Source of the DNA: Bolinopsis microptera
Taxonomy: Eukaryota > Ctenophora > Tentaculata > Lobata > Bolinopsidae
DNA: 64,000 bases
Direction: 5' to 3'
Assembly (NCBI RefSeq): GCF_026151205.1
Contig: NC_087074.1
Location: 9,581,226-9,645,225 of the forward strand
In this document: positions 55,027 to 64,000 of the stretch, piece by piece
How positions within the stretch are numbered: position 1 is the stretch's first letter
Layout of the letters: every line of letters begins with the position of its first letter
Notes under the pieces: generated by a model
What the model saw: only the letters and a program-made list of their open reading frames with translations
Told to the model about the DNA's origin: nothing
Database searches by the model: none
Translations under genes and position numbers: made by a program

Positions 55027-55449
55027 GATTTATCTGAAATAAAATGGAGGTGAGGAACAAGTTCTCATTTGAGCTGTGAAATGTCAAAGAAATTGAGGAA
55101 GCTTAAGGTGATTGGAATTGTGACACTGGCTGGAAGAATACAGACGATATAGGCCAGTCTGAAGTTCGCAGCAGTGCTTAAAGTTTTGATTATAGTGCAG
55201 TGTGGACTCTACTACTAGTTTAAACGATCACGCAGAAATTCGGATCTGCACCGAAATTTGGTCTTAGCTACCCTAATTTTAAGATAAAATCTGATAAATG
55301 GGGAATTGTAATATGGTTGTAAAATGCGTTAGGGTGCTTCGCTATCCTATCCATTCCATTGAAGTATCTCAAAAATTGGAGCTGAGACCAGGTCACAGAA
55401 CTAGATTATCACAAAGAGCATGCAAGATAGATGAAATTAGAACACGTAC

Positions 55450-55500
55450 CTGATAGTTGGGTATTGGGTACAAAACAAAGTAAACAGTAATAAATTAATG
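55450..55500 (-). other. Non-coding first exon of Hsc70
   Basis: A consensus donor (CAG/GTACGT on the minus strand, exon end at 55450) pairs with the acceptor at 55034-55035 just before the start codon. The transcription start is inferred about 25-30 bp downstream of the TATA box, near 55500. Confidence 0.7.
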
Positions 55501-55525
55501 TGCAGAACGACAGCCCGAGTGACTT

Positions 55526-55533
55526 TATTTATA
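55526..55533 (-). promoter_or_regulatory. TATA box of Hsc70
   Basis: TATAAATA on the minus strand, between the heat-shock element and the first exon, at the expected distance. Confidence 0.75.
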
Positions 55534-55593
55534 TGAAAAGTTAAGATCTGGAGATCTGTCTAGAAATTGCGCGTATCTTCAGTGTGTGCTTGA

Positions 55594-55606
55594 GAAAGTT
55601 CGAGAA
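55594..55606 (-). promoter_or_regulatory. Heat-shock element, three perfect units
   Basis: GAAagTTCgaGAA on the plus strand (TTCtcGAActTTC on the gene's strand) is a perfect three-unit HSF site. It lies about 60 bp upstream of the TATA box. Confidence 0.88.
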
Positions 55607-55983
55607 ATATAGCGCCTCTTCCTCCCTGTGAATTTTCTTGATGTTACAGGGTTACTTGTGCAAGAGGCGATGGCTTTTGCGCAAGCGTTTCTACGTCTTG
55701 AAGATTACCATCCGAACCATGCTTCAGTCTGCGCGGCTTTACATTTCTTGCTGACTTGGTTTAATTTTCATCATCTCAATTTGCTCCAGTTTAACATAAT
55801 TTACTTACAATATAAACTTTTTTAACACAACTTAATTGTTACATAATTTGTGAATACTAAATCGAATAAATATTTTATATACGGTCAAAACAAAATTGGA
55901 AATTTATTGTACACCCCGCGCCGCGCTCATTGTAAATAGTTGATACATAAAAAATATATAATATCAAATATGTATATCTTATA

Positions 55984-56063
55984 TTACTGGGCCGCGCTCA
56001 GCCTGTCATTCCGCCTAATCTCTATTATGAACATGATAGCCTGAGCACTGAGGTCCCAGGTAA
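55984..56063. mobile_element. MITE (TTAC...GTAA family), 80 bp
   Basis: TTACTGGGCCGCGCTCAGCC to GTCCCAGGTAA. No exact 8-bp duplication at its borders, but ATGTATATC occurs on both sides (a few bases away on the left). Confidence 0.85.
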
Positions 56064-56279
56064 ATGTATATCATGAGTTTAAATACATAACTTTATAGGA
56101 TTCTTTCTTTTATAAAGGCCACAATGTAATGAAAACTTTATCGATCATACTTGCTCTATCCAAAGCCCTTGCGCTTGCAGTAGCGCCCGAAGTGGCGCGA
56201 AAGCACATGGTTATGGGTTAGGTGAACGATCATACTATCACTATATTAGGCTCCAAGCTCGCTCCCACTAAATCGCTCG

Positions 56280-56680
56280 CCCAAATTTAAATTTTTTTTG
56301 TAAAAAGGCACTACTTAAGGTATAAATGAAATGTAATTTTTTTCAGTGTATTTTAGGAAGCTCTCACTAATTCGCTCGCCCAAAAATCATCACGTAACTT
56401 TGGCTTTTATGGTTTTACAGCCGAACAAAACGGTTTTACATAAATCCTTATCCCATGCAGCTATTCATGACCGGACCCTGAAGAACAATCGAATTCGTGT
56501 TTAACTTTATCTGGGGACCTCAGGCTATCATGTTTATAAATAAAGGAATTAGGCGGAATGACAGGCTGAGCGCGGCCCAGTAATTTTAACTAGCCTGTCA
56601 CGTGACCAAAATAGTAATTAGCCCATAGGCATAACTCTTCAGGAAAGCATTTTTACTTTATGTCATGAAGGATGATGTTG
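56280..56680. repeat. Dispersed repeat homologous (inverted) to 23650-23920
   Basis: Shares aatcgctcgccc, ggttttacagccgaacaaaacggttttacataaa-type and ctagcctgtcacgtgacc segments with the interior of the 23355-24819 element in reverse. A MITE (56507-56583) is inserted in it. Confidence 0.75.
56507..56583. mobile_element. MITE (TTAC...GTAA family), 77 bp, inserted in a dispersed repeat
   Basis: Reverse-oriented copy (TTATCTGGGGACCTCAGG to GGCCCAGTAA). Its flanks GTTTAACT and TTTTAACT match at 7 of 8 bases. The uninterrupted repeat near 23740 shows the pre-insertion arrangement. Confidence 0.88.
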
Positions 56681-57047
56681 GATGTATGACCCGCTACGCA
56701 CGAGTGCGCGGCTCCCCCTGTATCGTAGAAACTCTACAGTGAAACGACAGTGGGGGTTACGACATGATACAAGGATGATTCGGAATCAGCGTCCAAAAAT
56801 ACACCGACTTGCGAGAGCGATTATGTGGGAGCGGACTAGACTCATATCATGTATTAACAATTAAGACTAGTAATATAATAAATCACTATGATTCGTATCA
56901 CCCACGCCGCGCAAAGGAACAAAAGTTGTTATCAGTTATGGATTAAAGAATCGAGCGCTCTTCTTGAAATTCCACCACTGCCTGCGTGCTTTAACTTATT
57001 TCTCCCATCTGATCACCCGATACGCTGTAGAGACTGCAATCGCTAGT

Positions 57048-59751
57048 ATGTCTCGTCCAGAGCACACTGGTCCACCAGAATTATTTTACAATGAGTCGGA
57101 AGCAACAAAGTATACGAATAACACCAGGATCATCGAAATTCAAATGACGATGAGCGCACGTGCCATTGAATTGCTTAACTTGCCAGAGGATCAACCCTCG
57201 TTTATACTTGATGTTGGGTATGTGTTACTTATTTCTTATTTTTGTTGCCAATTTCTTTTGTCTGGGATTTGTGATCTGTTTTTTATTCATGTTTTTTCCT
57301 TCCGATTGTTCACAATTCACATTGTTGCCTTTTAGACATGCTATTTAGTCAGAACAAGTCAAACTTACTCTACCTTTCTTTACGATATTGATTGGCTACC
57401 TGGTGATGGGCTACCTGGTGATAGCGATCAGTTGTCCTTGTAGTCAATGCAACATGTTGAGTAGCAATGTTAGGTGCCCTAGTGGTTAGAGCATCCGCCT
57501 TCTGTGCAGAAGGTTCAGGGTTCGAATCCCAGTGTCACCTAGTCTAGAAGGTAGCTAAGGATCCATTGGATCTATGCGATCTCCTCGGTCTACTCAGCCG
57601 AATGATAGGAAACTTAATTGAGGGTTAAATGGGGAGGGGTACCTGTTAAAAGTTTAAGACACTTCTTAGGATACCCCTTCAGTGCATACTGTAAACATAG
57701 TACTATTAACTATTACTATTAGTTTTGTAACATCTTCAGTCTTCACATGCTTACACTAATAATTGCAGTTGTGGATCAGGGCTCAGCGGGGAAGGTATAA
57801 CAGAAGCTGGACACTATTGGGTTGGGATGGACATCAGTCCCAGTATGCTCGGTTAGTTCCCAGGCACGGTAGTTTTTCTGTGATGTTTACTAAAGAGTTA
57901 TCTAGTTATGCGACTGTAACTCACTGTAAGGATCAAGATTCATCGCTAATTATTCATCATTAAGGGATTATCTCATCTATCACACACTTTCTTTAGAAAT
58001 TGCTGTTGAACGAGAAACTGATGGTGATGTTGTATTAGCAGATATCGGGGAGGGAGTTCCGTTTAGGGCTGGTGCTTTTGATGGAGTTATCAGGTATTGC
58101 CCTTTATTCTTGAACCTGTATTGTGGTTATTTTAAGGCAATCCCTAATCGCTCATTATCCCATTTTCATATTGCAAATTTCCAATTTGGATGTTTGTTTG
58201 AGCGGGCACACATTATTTCAGTATATCAGTGTTGCAGTGGCTGTGTAACGCAGACAAAGTTTCGCACAACCCTTTTAAAAGATTAAAACGGTTCTTCACA
58301 ATGTTATATTCATCAATGGTAAGTTGTTTTTAACAGTCCAATGATAAAGTGTATATTCTTCCTTAGATATATTATAAGCTTAGTTACTCAAAATGTGTCT
58401 TCTCGATGTTAGCTGTAGATCATTATCTTTTATTTGCATAGTAAACACTGGAAATTAAAGCAGAGTGGAACTTTATGTAAATAATTGGTTTCTTGACTTA
58501 TGACTAATAAAGATGTGATCTATTGAATAATTAAAGTACAATACATTTCATATGTTTCAGTAATCACGTATTATTTTCCAGAGGAGTGGTGGAAGAGCAG
58601 TGTTTCAAGTTTACCCCGAGTCACCCAAACAGATGGAGCTCATCACAGGTAATAATTATCAAAGTTGTCAGTATGATTTATTCTGTTGTTCAGGAGTATC
58701 TTTATTTAACGCTTTTCTTGTTGTCCTGTTTCTCACAAATTGGGAGTTGTTGTGTTTGATCTCCAAGATAATACCAAATATTAGAACCATAAATTTGATT
58801 GAAACTGCATGAAGTAGCAGATATTTGTAAATACTGTCAACATTAATCAAGCAACTATCGATTAGCTTATATCACATATTATTATAATATAATAGTACTA
58901 TCAGAGTAATACTACTCCTTATCCTCAGAACAAGCCACAAGATGTGGGTTTACAGGAGGGGTGGTGGTCGATTTCCCAAACAGTACCAAAGCTAAGAAGA
59001 TATTCCTCTGTCTGTTTGCTGGTACTCCTGTAGCAAACTACAAGTTACCACAGGGACTAGGAGCTGAGGGTTCTAATACCATACAGTATGGCAACGACAG
59101 GTTAGCTGGAATACAGTGTTTTGGTATAATTTATAATCACAATAAGAGCAAGGTTTTGGTGGAGTTCTCACCATTCCAAAGCAACATTATCTCTAGGTTT
59201 ATAATAGGTACGGAGCTACATGAACTGAAGAATAATGTTACGGTTACCTCACGAGCAAGAGTGTGGTATCGTGCCAAAGGCACGAGCGCTGTAATTACAT
59301 ATACCACATTTTCATGAGTTATTGTACTCTCACCAGACCGGGAAACATAATAAAAATCTTTGGTGCACTTAATTACATCAACAATTTTCAATGCTTTATA
59401 TTTATTTCCTTCGTTACCCTTTGGATTTTGTTACTGGCAGAACCAACCCGCTAGATTTATTGAACCTAACAGAGCTTCAAACTGTATTTTGTAATGTTTA
59501 TTAAAGTATTGATCTTTTGATGGCATGTCGAATCGCGCGATTTTGAGTTGTCCCGTTGTTCTTGGTACAGTTCAAACATTTTTGCTAACTTCGCTTTATT
59601 CGTCAGATTTACGGGAAAAAAACGTAAAAGAAATGGTGATGTCACCAGAAAGGAGTGGATTCAAAATAAGAAGCAAAAAATGCGAGCCAAGGGCAAGGAT
59701 GTCACAGCAGATTCTAAGTACACTGCTCGAAAGAGGAAACCCAAGTTTTAA
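57048..59751 (+). CDS. BUD23: BUD23 18S rRNA (guanine-N7) methyltransferase
   Basis: SAM-dependent enzyme that methylates a guanine in 18S rRNA with TRMT112 and is needed for small-subunit export. Exons: 57048-57217, 57769-57851, 57997-58093, 58222-58318, 58582-58648, 58929-59100, 59607-59751. All phases agree, giving 276 aa (vertebrate protein about 281). Signatures: [14 protein letters not shown] at the N-terminus, [13 protein letters not shown] (SAM-binding motif I), [13 protein letters not shown] (motif II), [16 protein letters not shown], and [20 protein letters not shown]. The basic tail ends TARKRKPKF, typical of BUD23. The ATG at 57048 is chosen because it gives the conserved SRPEH start; the frame is also open upstream to 56964. 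Intron 1 holds a SINE. Confidence 0.97.
57472..57715 (+). mobile_element. tRNA-derived SINE in BUD23 intron 1
   Basis: The head (57472-57540) is tRNA-like: arms AGGTGCC and GTCACCT pair with one mismatch, the A-box-like TAGTGGTTAGAGC and a B box GGTTCGAATCC (57519-57529) are present, and the anticodon stem is a CCTTCTG/CAGAAGG hairpin with too short a loop. About 170 bp of unrelated body follows. The element ends in actattaactattactatta repeats. This is an RNA polymerase III SINE structure, not a working tRNA gene. Confidence 0.8.
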
Positions 59752-60202
59752 CTTGTATTGATAGATTTAAAGATGTAATTTAAGTTAAGTTTTTATTTAA
59801 TTTATTATGCAATTTTGATAGTTCCATGACGACCTAATACCCGGGCAAAAATAAAGAAACTGGTTGAGCTACGATAACTGGAACGTCATCATTGGATTTG
59901 CTTATAAATCTGATGTTTTATATTTGGTCTTACATGTATCCCAACTCAGTTGTTTGTCTTTTTAAATGGCAGCTTCTACCGACAAGTGCTGTTATAAAGT
60001 TTAATTTATTTAAACTTTATTTTAAAAGTTAAATAGGCAATTTCATAAATACCTAATTTTACGATAACATTTCCATCATCAGTGCTCTAATATTAGCGAT
60101 CAAAGCGGGCATTACCGTGCGAATAAGACTCCGGAAAGTTTTACCAAACTTTCAGTTTGCCGAAACCTAATATTACTTGCTAACTGTTAACAATTCATTA
60201 GG
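59752..60202. other. Intergenic spacer between BUD23 and the MRH gene
   Basis: 450 bp on the same strand as both neighbours. A duplicated tttaatttatttaaacttta-like stretch lies near 60000. No gene seen. Confidence 0.4.
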
Positions 60203-61790
60203 ATGAGCAATGTCCGATATCTAGTTCTACTGATAAGGTTCCTAGTGTTATCTGCGGTAAAGGGAGCGTGTCCAATCATCACCGGACAGCCGGAGGGTTA
60301 CGATATATCTCCTTTAAACTTGTGAGTCAGTTGTGTAGTCCGGAAATGTTATTAGCTTAGGTTTTTCGTTCTTGGCGAAACAAATATTTTTCCAAATAGT
60401 TTTAACTTTTTCAAAAATTATTTCCATGATCTCCAAGTAATTTAAAATTGCTCATTATATATTTTTGTATTCTTTCAGAGATTTCTTAACAGTATACAAT
60501 ACATCGGCTTTACACATCAACTTGTGCGGCAACGCTGCATCCTGTCAAGGTATGTTTCTTACTGTTGATACTTTTATTTTGGGTTTGGGTTTTAACCTAT
60601 ATTTCCCTGGGGCATCTCAGAAGCATCACCTTCAAATAGGATTTTTTAAATGTGGAAAATTTGGTCTTTAATCCTATCATATGCTCTTTAAATTATCTTT
60701 AAAAACTCCCAAAACTGTGTTATATTTGGTAGAATAGCTTGTAAAAGGGTGGTTATATGGATGAATAACTGTTCCTTAAATTAAAAAGGTGTTAAAGTTG
60801 GTGGGATTGGTTGCAATGATTATCTAACACTCTCCCATTACGCCAGGTAACTCTGCATGTTACACCTCTGGGGACGGTAACGTGATCCTGCTGGGTAATG
60901 TGTCCTCAGCAGAGGCCCAATCTGATCACGTGAACATCACGTTATCTGGAGTCTCCGTTACTACTCACGTCACCCTGCTTTGTGGCAACAGCTTGGTGAG
61001 ACAGTTTGTTAGTCGTTTTGTTGTTTTGAGTTAACTGATCAATAGGATTTTTTGATTGAAAATTGTTTTGAGACCATGTTGATTTCAACATCTCACACTC
61101 CCGAAATCTGCCAGGGAAGACCGGAAGTACAGCTACTGAAAGATTCCCACGTTGTGCTAGTGTGGGAGACTCTAGCTGCTTGTAGAATGTTGAACCTACC
61201 AAAGCAGTCCCCTGCTATGCGTACAACGAGCAGAAACAGTTGGTTGATTTGGGTGACCTAGTTGGGATTAACTATCATATTCCTATCGTTAATAGTAAGT
61301 GCAAAATTATGTAACGACTTCGTTTATTTTTAGAAAAGTTTTGAATAGTTTCCAAAATATTAGCAGCGAGTTATGAAAACAATAACTCCCATATTATAAT
61401 AAAAAGCATATTCAATTTTGATTCTAAATGTTAATGACTTGATGATAAAAATTATATCAAAAAATGTTCATCTAAACTACAATATTTTTCAAATCATTGC
61501 TGCGTTTGAAAAGTCTTAAAAATAGGCTAATTCTAACTCTTAAACTCTCAGGTACAAAGTCAATATATTTCTCTCTCTGTGGTCCGGTGACGGGAGAAAA
61601 CGCCTGCGGAGGTGGTGGAGTGTGCTACAAAGACGACACAGGGAGTGCCAGTATCGGGAGTGTAACACACGGTCCCCACGTCAGCACTGAGGACGGTGGA
61701 GTTGTGGTGAGCTACGTGGCTCAGCGCCCACAGAGTCAGTCCTGTCCGGAGATCACCACCACGCTGCTTCTCATCTGCACTCCAAATCAG
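60203..61790 (+). CDS. Cation-independent M6P receptor-like protein (MRH repeats), partial
   Basis: CI-MPR/IGF2R-type receptors bind mannose-6-phosphate glycoproteins through repeated MRH domains. Exons: 60203-60321, 60479-60549, 60847-60995, 61115-61294, 61552-61790. Residues 1-22 form a signal peptide. Repeat 1 runs from CPIITG through INLCGNAASC and ACYTSGDGN to VLVWETLAAC. Repeat 2 starts YFSLCGPVTGENAC and has GVCYKDDTG and TTTLLLICTPNQ. Exon 4 enters in one frame (GRPEVQ... WETLAAC) and must leave in another (VPCYAYNEQKQLVDLGDL), so one base appears to be missing at about 61183-61210. Both splice phases confirm this. The closing part of repeat 2 is not found before the opposite-strand gene at 62191. 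The gene is therefore truncated, or it continues past the window with that gene in an intron. Confidence 0.75.
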
Positions 61791-62190
61791 GTAGGGCAGG
61801 CGCTTAGTTGTGGTTTATTAACCATGTTTTATGGCAATGATCATGGTGACAATTTGACAGAGAATTCTGATACCAGAAAGTGAGGTGAGTGTGAATATTC
61901 AGTAGTCTACTCACTGTTAAAAAACTACAAATTTGAATCTTACAAACAAAATACATTATTTAAAAGAAGGTTATACTACATCCGCACAATAGATATTACA
62001 ATTTTAATTGAAAAAAAAATGCTCATGCGACCAAATGGAAAATCTTTTCCGTCCTAAAACCTAAAACAATAAAATCAAGTTGAATCATGATATGAGAATA
62101 AGTACATGTTTGTCATAATAATACGAGAAAATGTGCGTGCGCTTTTTTAACAAAAAATCTAAAACATTCCTCACTATTTTGATGAAATAA
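61791..62190. other. Spacer or intron between convergent genes
   Basis: Starts with the donor GTAGGG after the last visible MRH exon. It is AT-rich and has an AATAAA at about 62069-62074. No exon with MRH signatures seen. Confidence 0.4.
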
Positions 62191-63416
62191 TCAATATAAA
62201 TTATTCATTAAATCATACGTGTCATCATACGTGTCATCAATACCAACATTTATTAAATCATACGTGTCATCATACGTGTCATCATACGTGTCATCAATAC
62301 CAACATTTATTAAATCATACGTGTCATCATACGTGTCATCATACGTGTCATCAATATCAACATATTGCTGATAAGAAGTTGTATCGCTCCAGTGATCAGG
62401 AGCAATTGCTCGGTGTCTACCTTTGGTAAAAGGAGGGAGGAGGCACTCATCTGCTCTCTTCTCAGACTCTCTCTTGACCCAGACCTTGCCTCTTTGCTGC
62501 AGTCGTCCTTCAAGTCTTTGGTAAATTCGTAGAAGATACACAACCCCCATTGCGCTGTACTTCAGCGCTATAGCGCTCAGTGGTCTTCTTGTTAAATTGT
62601 CATATGATCCTCCTTTATGGGGGAAGAAGAGTTTGTTGGCACGTTCGTCGATCTGGACAAATTCCGCCCTCTCTTGGTCGTCAAGACCACCATACTCTAG
62701 CGTTATTTTTTTACCGCCACAAACAAAACGAGATCTTGGTATGGCTTGCCTCCTCACGCCGACTTCTGCTAGTTGGACACAGAAAACGTTTTTGAGATGG
62801 ATTCCGTAGTGATGATAGAGTGCATCGCTGTCAGAACGCGGATCACAGAATAGTTTTAATGTAGTTTGGTCCTCCAGCAGCTGCTTTACTGATGTCCACT
62901 TGTATTCACGTGTTTGGTCACGTGATTGGTCTCCAGAGATGGTCGTGAGACAGGTTGGTCCTAACTCCTGGATATAAAGTGGTACAGTTTGACAAGTTTA
63001 AACTTTGTAAGGCGCCTTTTTAAATTTTAAACTTTCTGGATGTGGGTGAGAATTATAATCTAATATAGGTACCCAACTTATCTGTGTATAAAATGCATTC
63101 ATATCATGTACAGATAAGTCGGCTTTATTACTGTATATTATAATTTATAGTACATAGAAGGCGATGGAACAAAAACTCTAGGCAGATCAAGAGAATAAGG
63201 CTCAGAATTTCATACCTGCACATCTACAACATATACCACGTAATCATTCCAGCAGAGAGCTAGAAGAGACAAGGTACCGTTTCTACACAAGTCCCACCCC
63301 TCCGCATCAACCGATATCAAACTAGGTCTCTCTCGGTTGAGAGCTTGTAGCATCTCGCACAATTCTGTCTCCGATGAGACCATATTGAGATCTTTGTTTC
63401 CTAGTTTTGTTACCAT
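62191..63416 (-). CDS. EXD1-like 3'-5' exonuclease-domain protein, probably inactive
   Basis: Exons 63216-63416 and 62191-62967 join in phase 0 (DVQ/ELG), giving 325 aa. The domain is of the DEDD RNase D/EXD1/Egalitarian type: LISVDAEGWDL (Exo I Asp-Glu) in an N-terminal beta-rich block with CRNGTLSLLAL and VYVVDVQ; LKLFCDPRSDSDALYHHYGI (Exo II region); NVFCVQLAEV where a DTQLA-like block is usual; and RPLSAIALKYSAMGVVYLL (Exo III region), where the usual Asp before Val is Gly. Loss of that Asp predicts no catalysis, as reported for mouse EXD1, an RNA-binding partner in the piRNA pathway; that role here is inference. The C-terminal tail is made of DDTY repeats. The start codon follows an in-frame stop, though an upstream exon is possible. 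Confidence 0.75.
62205..62355 (-). repeat. Coding minisatellite (DDTY repeats)
   Basis: 12-bp units tcatcatacgtg (Asp-Asp-Thr-Tyr on the minus strand) grouped into a higher-order unit of about 57 bp that also encodes DLINVGI. It sits at the C-terminal end of the exonuclease-like ORF and keeps the frame. Confidence 0.88.
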
Positions 63417-63825
63417 GCTACTATGGAGGAATGTGGTTATTCTAACAGACTAACACACCCAGAACGTTTTTAAATTCCCAGTCGAAGGTTTCCCCTAAAA
63501 AATGTCTCATGCCCTAAGAAAAGAAAAAAATCAGGCCTGACAAAAACTTTCACTTCGGCACCAAATTGAAATTTTAGTAAACACTACACCTTAATAATTC
63601 TAGCGCGAAAATTAGAAAAAAATTCAACTCACCACCACACTTGGTGTATTTGCTCATCCCTGAAGCCAAAGTTACCTTTTTTTGCCACGATCTCCAAATA
63701 TAAGCATCTAAGTGCCTATATTGCTTTGTAAGTTGTATATAAATGTGGCCTTTGCAGTTCGATTCCTAGCTCAATTTACGAAAATCCAGGGATATTTTGG
63801 ACCACGTATAGTCACATTAATACAG
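63417..63825. other. Upstream region of the exonuclease-like gene
   Basis: AT-rich and without a recognisable gene. Presumably contains the promoter and 5' UTR of the minus-strand gene. Confidence 0.4.
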
Positions 63826-64000
63826 GGTGGGCCAAAGGTCAGTGTACATACGTTGGCCTAAATGGCCTTAATAACTCAGTCACTGAGTGCCCAATTGAAA
63901 TAATTCTTTCTGGTATGACTTAATACCACCACTGGTTCGAGGAATTTGTCAATTCGAAAAATATTCGAGTTCATTTTTTTCAAATGAAGGTTCATTCACG
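63826..64000. mobile_element. MITE, left part only, related to 34057-34422
   Basis: Begins CAGGGTGGGCCAAAGGTCAG after TAATA and continues with ccttaataactcagtcact, which parallels ctttaataactcacgtaatt in the complete copy. The right end lies beyond the window. Confidence 0.6.

Noticed and set aside
56682..56864. 60-codon Arg-rich ORF upstream of BUD23
   Set aside because: No recognisable family, no splice or regulatory support, and close to repeats. Most likely chance.
56964..57047. Upstream in-frame start for BUD23
   Set aside because: The frame is open, but the conserved protein begins at [13 protein letters not shown]. The extra 28 residues have no counterpart in the family.
57472..57540. 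Functional tRNA gene
   Set aside because: The anticodon loop is too short, the D arm is degenerate and a SINE body with a repeat tail follows, so it is a SINE head.

Overview
The window is animal nuclear DNA. It is AT-rich, the genes are split by GT-AG introns, dinucleotide microsatellites are long, and there are many short inverted-repeat transposons. The genes are conserved metazoan ones (macoilin, tomosyn, cytosolic Hsc70, BUD23, a mannose-6-phosphate-receptor-like protein). I cannot name the species; an early-branching marine invertebrate (for example a cnidarian) is a guess from gene divergence and repeat content.

Layout. 1-6.5 kb (minus strand): a non-LTR retrotransposon. Its ORF1 carries an AlkB-type dioxygenase domain and an SGNH esterase domain. 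Its ORF2 (endonuclease plus reverse transcriptase) has one in-frame stop and is split by a second, 5'-truncated retroelement flanked by a 7-bp target-site duplication. 7.2-22.2 kb (plus): macoilin, about 12 exons, with huge CA and CT microsatellites in its introns. 22.2-31.9 kb: gene-poor and full of transposons: a 1.46-kb inverted-repeat element, a family of about 80-bp MITEs with 8-bp target duplications (some inserted into each other), and pogo-like MITEs. 31.9-46.0 kb (plus): tomosyn/STXBP5, 11 exons, apparently complete (about 1112 aa). Its introns hold microsatellites, a 21-bp minisatellite of about 36 copies, and an antisense, intronless gene for a secreted pentraxin-like coiled-coil protein. 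48.1-49.3 kb (minus): a divergent rhodopsin-type GPCR. 52.2-55.5 kb (minus): Hsc70 with a heat-shock element, TATA box and non-coding first exon. 57.0-59.8 kb (plus): BUD23 with a tRNA-derived SINE in intron 1. 60.2-61.8 kb (plus): the 5' part of a CI-MPR/IGF2R-like gene. 62.2-63.4 kb (minus): an EXD1-like 3'-5' exonuclease-domain protein that has probably lost a catalytic aspartate.

The genes do not form an operon or pathway. Macoilin, tomosyn and the GPCR are types linked to membrane or neuronal signalling. Hsc70 and BUD23 are housekeeping genes. The most unusual content is in the mobile elements: a retrotransposon with an intact-looking nucleic-acid demethylase fold in ORF1, and MITEs that insert into their own copies. 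Two conserved genes show apparent single-base deletions inside exons, which may be residual assembly errors. Exon borders were set by hand from splice sites, reading phase and remembered family consensus.
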